Shown here: positions 59,345 to 64,000 of the stretch, in pieces
How the letters are laid out: the number at the start of each line of letters is the position of its first letter
How positions within the stretch are numbered: position 1 is the first letter of the stretch
Assembly: GCF_020736845.1 (NCBI RefSeq)
Contig: NZ_JAFFQR010000105.1
Coordinates: forward strand, 179,513-243,512
Length of the DNA: 64,000 bases
Reading direction: 5' to 3'
DNA from: Paenibacillus farraposensis
Lineage (GTDB): Bacteria > Bacillota > Bacilli > Paenibacillales > Paenibacillaceae
The notes under the pieces: generated by a model
Databases searched by the model: none
The model's input: the letters and a program-made list of their open reading frames with translations, nothing else
Told to the model about the DNA's origin: nothing
Program-made: the position numbers and the translations under genes

Positions 59345-60658
59345 GTGAAAATAATGCTGTTGAGAATGTTGGCTGGCTGCTGCTCCTTATGGCTCCTTGC
59401 CGGAGTTTTGAGCGGCTGTACTGTCATTAGCGACCCGATTTCGCTGATGCAGACACCGACGATGTCTGACGAGAAGCAGCAGCTGAATGGTGCAGTGATA
59501 ACACAACTAGGGGCAGTGCAGCCGCTCAGGCCGAATGACCCGGATGATCCGACACCTATCCGGACGGGGGATTTGAACAATGATGGAACGGACGAAGCTG
59601 TACTCTTTTATGAAACGCCGGATGAGAGCGTAAAAATACACGGTGCCTTGTTTGAGGACCAGGGCGGAACGTGGGTAAAAAAGCTGACGTTTGATGGAGA
59701 AGGCACCGTCCTGGAATCATTTAAGCTCGTGGACCTGACGAATGACGGTACGCTTGATATTGTTGCGGGTTTTTCGAGCGGAGATAGTAGTGATAACGGA
59801 GAACAGAAGGGGCTGATCGTGTATTCCTACACAGGAGGAACCCTGGAGAAAATATATGCTACAGGCTATACGGACTTTGTCGTAGACGATTTTAATCATA
59901 AAAAGATGGATTTGAACGGGGATAATCTGAATGATTTGACGATTATTTTGCTTCGTCGCAATGAATTTTTTACGGTCAAAACATATCAGTTTAGCGGGGG
60001 AACCTTTAAGGAAATCGGATCGCTGGATTTGGACAGTCAGGCCTTAAGTATCTATAATGTCGTTGCTGGCAAGGTAGCCGAGAACAGGCAGGGCATCATT
60101 ATTGACACCAAAATTGCCCAGACCACGACCGTTTCCAATGTCATTGTGATGGAACACGGCAAGCTCAAGAAGCTTAATCTTATGGATGTTACCTTTAAGG
60201 ATGCGACCATTACCAGTGGTGATGTGGATGGTGACGGCATTCTGGAATTTGGCAATTTAGAAAAGCCTAAAGGCTGGAGCAACAAGCCGCTGGATGAGGT
60301 TCCGTATTTTGTATCGTTCTATCAGTGGGATGGGGCGAAAGGAACGATTTTCAAGCAGCAGCAGTATCGAGATTCGAATGAACAGGTTTATTTCAGGCTG
60401 CCGAAAGAGCTGCACGGAAAGGTCACGATTGATCCGAAAGTTTCAAGGAAGGACAGCTATTTGCGGTTCAATCTGGTTGATACGGATAAAACGGTCGCGG
60501 AAATCAAATATTTCTCGCTGTCACAATGGGAACGAAACAACGAAGGTTATAGCCAGCTATGGCGAACAAATGCACAAGTGATTGGCATTAAGCGATCCAG
60601 TGAGCTGGAACCACATAAACCGATTAAAAACATGATGGGGGAAGGGCAGGTAGAGTAG
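59345..60658 (+). CDS. Lipoprotein with FG-GAP/VCBS-type beta-propeller repeats
   Basis: 437 residues, GTG start. Lipoprotein signal with lipobox LSGC (Cys about residue 25). The body has repeated Asp-rich calcium-loop motifs: GDLNNDGTDEAVLF, VDLTNDGTLDIVAG, MDLNGDNLNDLTIIL and GDVDGDGILEFGNL, as in FG-GAP/VCBS beta-propellers. It is anchored outside the membrane and may act as the sensor or ligand partner of the two-component system encoded next. The stop overlaps the regulator's ribosome region by almost nothing (one base between stop and next start). Confidence 0.85.
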   Translation: MKIMLLRMLAGCCSLWLLAGVLSGCTVISDPISLMQTPTMSDEKQQLNGAVITQLGAVQPLRPNDPDDPTPIRTGDLNNDGTDEAVLFYETPDESVKIHGALFEDQGGTWVKKLTFDGEGTVLESFKLVDLTNDGTLDIVAGFSSGDSSDNGEQKGLIVYSYTGGTLEKIYATGYTDFVVDDFNHKKMDLNGDNLNDLTIILLRRNEFFTVKTYQFSGGTFKEIGSLDLDSQALSIYNVVAGKVAENRQGIIIDTKIAQTTTVSNVIVMEHGKLKKLNLMDVTFKDATITSGDVDGDGILEFGNLEKPKGWSNKPLDEVPYFVSFYQWDGAKGTIFKQQQYRDSNEQVYFRLPKELHGKVTIDPKVSRKDSYLRFNLVDTDKTVAEIKYFSLSQWERNNEGYSQLWRTNAQVIGIKRSSELEPHKPIKNMMGEGQVE

Positions 60659-60659
60659 C

Positions 60660-61358
60660 GTGAGTAAAGTATTAATTATGGAAGACGAGGAATCCATCCG
60701 CAGTTTTATCGTCATTAATTTAAAACGAAACGGTTTTGAAGTGCTGGAGGCATCGGAAGGGCATGAGGCACTGAATATTTTGAACACGGTGCGGGATATT
60801 GATATCGCACTGCTTGATGTGATGGTGCCCGGGATGGATGGCTTCGAGGTCTGCCGGAGAATTCGGGAAACAAATGAGCGCATCGGCATTATTTTTCTTA
60901 CAGCCAAGGTACAGGAACAGGATAAAGTGTACGCCTTGTCTGTGGGGGCCGATGATCATGTGAGCAAGCCTTTTAGTCCGACGGAGCTGATTGCACGTAT
61001 TCAGTCGCTGCTGCGCAGGGTGAATGTACACCGTGAAACGGCAGCCAAGGTGTCCTTCCAGTCCGGCCCGTTTTCACTGGATTTAATCTCCAAGCAATTT
61101 AAAAAAAACGGGCAGCTGATCGAGCTGACACCGACAGAGTTTTCGCTGATTCAATTTTTTCTGGAAAAAGAAAACACGCCGCTCAGCCGGGATGTTTTGC
61201 TTGACCATGTATGGGGCAAGGAATATATGGGCGATCCGAAAATTGTGGATGTGAACATCCGGCGTCTTCGTCAAAAAATTGAAAACAATCCTTCCGAGCC
61301 TGCTTTTTTACAAACAGTGTGGGGACATGGATATAAATGGAAAGGTCAGTCTCAATGA
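60660..61358 (+). CDS. OmpR/PhoB-family response regulator
   Basis: 232 residues, GTG start. Complete receiver: acidic pair MEDEE, phospho-acceptor Asp in IALLDVMVPGMDG (about 53), Thr in IIFLTAK and Lys in VSKPFSPTEL. The winged helix is standard (ELTPTEFSLIQFFLE; DHVWGKEYMGDPKIVDVNIRRLRQKI; VWGHGYKW). The histidine kinase gene overlaps its end by four bases. Third gene after the lipoprotein. Confidence 0.95.
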   Translation: MSKVLIMEDEESIRSFIVINLKRNGFEVLEASEGHEALNILNTVRDIDIALLDVMVPGMDGFEVCRRIRETNERIGIIFLTAKVQEQDKVYALSVGADDHVSKPFSPTELIARIQSLLRRVNVHRETAAKVSFQSGPFSLDLISKQFKKNGQLIELTPTEFSLIQFFLEKENTPLSRDVLLDHVWGKEYMGDPKIVDVNIRRLRQKIENNPSEPAFLQTVWGHGYKWKGQSQ

Positions 61359-62788
61359 TCAAAAAGGGGATTCGCAGGCAGATTGTGCTTCACTATTTTT
61401 TTGTAGTGTTTCTGGCGCTTCTGTTAGTAGAAGTCATTTTTATGATTCTCATCCGGTCGTATTATTACGATTCCATCTACAAACACATTGAAAACCGCAT
61501 CCAATCGGTAAGTGAATTTGCATCCAAATTCAAGGAACCGGAACAATCACTGCAATCGTATTTGCTGAATACATTCTCCCTGAGTGATACGGAACTGCAA
61601 CTGCTTGATGAACAGGGGAATGTTATTGATAACTCGACGAATTTTGCTGCAGACCGAAGTGTGCAGACGAGTGATGTGACACAAGCGATAGCCGGAGATA
61701 CAGGCAAATGGATCGGAAAACAGCCGGGTACGGGGCAGCAGGTGATGGCGGTATCCAAAAAGCTGGACAATATTGTCGGAGATCAGGTATACATTATCCG
61801 ATATACGACTTCGCTGGAATTGGTCAACGACAAGCTGTTCACCATTTCGGTGTTTTCCGTGGGAATTATGGCCGCTGTACTGATTATCGTGTTTGTAGTA
61901 AGTACAGGTCTTGCCAATTCCATTGTCAAACCCATTAACAATATCCGTGATGTATCTGCTCAGATGGCGCAGGGACGGTTTGACGCACGCATCAAGGGCG
62001 ATTATCGCTATGAGCTGGGCGAGCTGGCTTCGACCCTGAACTATATGGCGCAGGAAATTGTCAGAACGAATCAAATCAAGGATGATTTTATTTCATCCAT
62101 TTCCCATGAACTGCGCACCCCGCTTACTTCCATCAAAGGTTGGAGTGAAACGTTGAATTCCGGCGGATATGACCCGGAAGAGACGAAGATTGGGATGCAG
62201 ATTATTTCTAAGGAGACGGATCGGTTGATCGGTTTGGTCGAGGAAATTCTTGATTTTTCCAAGCTGGAGCAAAACGCCATGAAGCTCGTCATGGGAACGT
62301 TGGATCTGCGGGAGCTGCTGCAGGAAATTATGCTGAACGTATGGGCCAAGGCAGAAATGAAGCAGATTAAGCTCCAACTGGATTCGGAGGAGACGCCATA
62401 TCTCGTCCACGGCGATGGTAATCGTCTGAAACAGGTGTTCTTGAACATTGTCGATAATGCCATCAAATTTTCGCATGAAAGCACTATTATTTTTCTCTCC
62501 CTGCAACGGGTTGGGGATAACATTGAAATATCCGTCCAGGATACAGGGATTGGAATTAGTGAGGAAAATCTGTCCAGAGTGAGAGACCGCTTTTTCCAGG
62601 TGGACCATCAAAATGGGGGGACTGGATTGGGGCTGGCGATTTCACAGCAGTTTGTTGAACTTCACCATGGACAGATGCTTATCACAAGTAAATTGGGGGC
62701 AGGAACGACGATTACCGTTTCACTGCCTGCCCTGCAGGCGGACCAGTCCAATGAACCACCGCAGCTTACGGAGAGCCAGGATGTATAA
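61355..62788 (+). CDS. Sensor histidine kinase (HAMP, HisKA, HATPase)
   Basis: 477 residues. Two membrane spans (about 12-34 and 165-187) enclose an extracellular domain of about 130 residues (TELQLLDEQGNVIDNSTNF; GTGQQVMAVSKKLDNIVG). A HAMP linker follows (ANSIVKPINNIRDVSAQMAQ), the H-box SSISHELRTPLTSIKGWSE, N-box NIVDNAIKFSHES, G1 VQDTGIGISEE and G2 GGTGLGLAISQ. It phosphorylates the adjacent regulator. The extracellular domain has no named fold that I recognise. Start at 61355; 61337 lies inside the regulator gene. Confidence 0.94.
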   Translation: MIKKGIRRQIVLHYFFVVFLALLLVEVIFMILIRSYYYDSIYKHIENRIQSVSEFASKFKEPEQSLQSYLLNTFSLSDTELQLLDEQGNVIDNSTNFAADRSVQTSDVTQAIAGDTGKWIGKQPGTGQQVMAVSKKLDNIVGDQVYIIRYTTSLELVNDKLFTISVFSVGIMAAVLIIVFVVSTGLANSIVKPINNIRDVSAQMAQGRFDARIKGDYRYELGELASTLNYMAQEIVRTNQIKDDFISSISHELRTPLTSIKGWSETLNSGGYDPEETKIGMQIISKETDRLIGLVEEILDFSKLEQNAMKLVMGTLDLRELLQEIMLNVWAKAEMKQIKLQLDSEETPYLVHGDGNRLKQVFLNIVDNAIKFSHESTIIFLSLQRVGDNIEISVQDTGIGISEENLSRVRDRFFQVDHQNGGTGLGLAISQQFVELHHGQMLITSKLGAGTTITVSLPALQADQSNEPPQLTESQDV

Positions 62789-62810
62789 CTAGGCAGATTA
62801 CCGCTTTAAT

Positions 62811-62857
62811 AAAAACAGCCAGTCCTTCATAATGATGAGGGCTGGCTGTTTTTTTAC
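62811..62857. terminator. Bidirectional terminator between the kinase and glgC
   Basis: AAAACAGCCAG-CCTTCAT pairs with ATGAGGG-CTGGCTGTTTT, with T-runs on both strands. Confidence 0.9.
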
Positions 62858-62870
62858 TTTTGGGGTAGTG

Positions 62871-64000
62871 TTATGAAGTAAAGCCTTCCGCACGCAAGCG
62901 AGTATTACGCTCGTAAGCTTCTTTCAGCATGCGGGCGGTTTGCGGGCGTACCGCCATTTTGCCGAATACCGTCTCATTAGGCCCGATGACTGTAATTTCG
63001 CTCGGACTGCCTTTGATGACGGCACCATCACGAATTACAGCACCTTCGCCGATAATCGCATGCTCAATATACACGTTGCGCCCGATGCGTGTGTCAGGCA
63101 TGACGATACTTTCCTTGATGGATGAGCCTTTACCTATCTCTGCACCACAAAAAACAACAGAGCGTTCGATTTGGCCTTCAATCTGGCAAGAATCATGCAG
63201 CAGGCTGCCGAGCGGCTGCGCCTTGCGATTATGGGTCTTATGTGCGCTTAGCCTTGAGCGGCGTTCCCGCGTATACATAGGCCAATCCGTACGTTGAAGA
63301 TCGATAGCGCAATTCTCTTGCAGCAGATCCATGTGGGAATCCCACAGGCTTTTAACGGTGCCTACGTCCTTCCAATAGCCCTGAAATTCATACACATACA
63401 ATGATTCTTGATCCGCCAGCATTTTGGGAATGATGTCTTTACCAAAATCATGACTGGATTGGGTATCCAGTGCGTCCTGCAGCAGATAGCCTTTCAAGTA
63501 ATCCCATTTGAAAAGATAAATTCCCATCGAAGCCAAATTACTTTCCGGTTTTTCCGGCTTCTCGGCAAATTCTGTAACTCGCAAATCGGTATCTGTACTC
63601 ATCACACCAAAGCGGTGAGCCTCATCCCAGGGAACCTCCATCACAGAAATGGTAGCCGCTGCGCCTTTACCCTTATGGTAGCCCAGCATTTCACGATAAT
63701 TCATGAAGTAAATATGGTCACCTGATAAAATAAGTACATGCTCCGGATTTTGACTGTCGATATATTCGATATTTTTATGAATAGCGTCTGCCGTCCCCAA
63801 ATATTCAGCGTTGCTTGTATTGTATGACGGAAGCAGCGTGATTCCTTTGTCATCCGTTTTGGTCAGCCCCCAGGGTGTCCCGTCTCCAATATGCTCATGT
63901 AAGGATTCAGCTTCATATTGCGTCAGCACACCCACAGTGTCAATGTCTGAATTTACGCAATTGCTGAGAGGAAAATCGATGATCCGGTAATGACCGCCAA
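62871..64000 (-). CDS. glgC: Glucose-1-phosphate adenylyltransferase, N-terminus beyond the window
   Basis: 377 residues visible; the frame runs open to the window edge, reading GGHYRIIDFPLSNCVNSDID at the top, so about 25 residues are missing. Nucleotidyltransferase motifs: LSGDHIYFMNY, EFAEKP, SMGIYLFKWD, and the acid-type residue in YWKDVGTVKSLWDSHMDLL. The C-terminal left-handed helix (VVFCGAEIGKGSSIKES; VIGEGAVIRDGAVIKG) regulates activity. It makes ADP-glucose for glycogen. glgA, glgD or others must lie outside the window if present. Confidence 0.95.
   Translation of the reverse strand, partial: GGHYRIIDFPLSNCVNSDIDTVGVLTQYEAESLHEHIGDGTPWGLTKTDDKGITLLPSYNTSNAEYLGTADAIHKNIEYIDSQNPEHVLILSGDHIYFMNYREMLGYHKGKGAAATISVMEVPWDEAHRFGVMSTDTDLRVTEFAEKPEKPESNLASMGIYLFKWDYLKGYLLQDALDTQSSHDFGKDIIPKMLADQESLYVYEFQGYWKDVGTVKSLWDSHMDLLQENCAIDLQRTDWPMYTRERRSRLSAHKTHNRKAQPLGSLLHDSCQIEGQIERSVVFCGAEIGKGSSIKESIVMPDTRIGRNVYIEHAIIGEGAVIRDGAVIKGSPSEITVIGPNETVFGKMAVRPQTARMLKEAYERNTRLRAEGFTS

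Noticed and set aside
1-64000. CRISPR array, tRNA or rRNA genes
   Set aside because: I saw no regularly spaced repeats and no cloverleaf or rRNA-like sequence on either strand, though reading by eye can miss single tRNAs.

Overview
The window looks like chromosomal DNA of a Paenibacillus close to P. polymyxa. The basis is protein content and gene order read by eye: LexA next to a yneA/ynzC locus, a thiamine operon behind a TPP riboswitch, a complete pdhABCD operon, YjcZ-type small sporulation proteins and an AimR-like/Alo-type peptide receptor. I could run no database search. Base composition is moderate and most genes have strong AGGAGG-type ribosome sites.

Layout. 1-3.4 kb is accessory: a broken IS3-family transposase, a decayed GNAT acetyltransferase, and a phage-type lysis cassette (holin, GH25 endolysin, second holin-like protein) without other phage genes. 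3.3-6 kb holds a divergent pair: a secreted-protein gene with a broken signal sequence facing an XRE-TPR regulator, whose 3' end overlaps a 39-residue exported propeptide (a probable receptor/peptide quorum-sensing pair). 6-7.3 kb is a remnant zone (two YjcZ-type genes, one frameshifted; a truncated TetR gene behind an intact palindrome). 7.8-9.7 kb carries a membrane protein, agrB and an agrD-like gene with no agrC or agrA, then two related small basic proteins on the other strand. 9.9-11.5 kb is the SOS locus: lexA with several LexA boxes faces yneA, which is a pseudogene.

11.6-23.6 kb is mostly housekeeping: HAD phosphatases, metH, RNase Z, a DNA-repair pair (Fpg/Nei-like and endonuclease IV-like), then a run of short or overlapping genes (cREC, thioredoxin-like, orphan ABC ATPase, THUMP/FtsJ-like methyltransferase). 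23.6-34.3 kb is a long operon that resembles a Tad/Flp secretion machine but begins with a serine/threonine kinase fused to a ParA-like domain and has no recognisable Flp prepilin or prepilin peptidase. This is the best candidate in the window for an undescribed system.

34.4-44.1 kb: an ABC-F protein, TPP riboswitch with tenI-thiO-thiS-thiG-thiF, an atypical response regulator lacking its phosphorylation site, a secreted NlpC/P60 protein, thiamine pyrophosphokinase, a low-molecular-weight phosphatase and an esterase. 44.3-49.7 kb: the pyruvate dehydrogenase operon, with a long inverted repeat reaching into its promoter. 49.9-55.7 kb: thyA-folA, a solitary gltD, and topB with a hairpin in its leader. 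55.8-64 kb: a HAD hydrolase and an ArsR-like regulator (minus strand), an MFS remnant, an orphan ABC ATPase, a VCBS-repeat lipoprotein with a two-component system, and a glgC cut by the window edge.

Many remnants (IS3, GNAT, secreted protein, TetR, YjcZ copy, yneA, mtnD, MFS) lie outside the housekeeping operons. Several differ from an intact frame by one base or one codon, so sequencing error must be excluded before they are treated as true pseudogenes.
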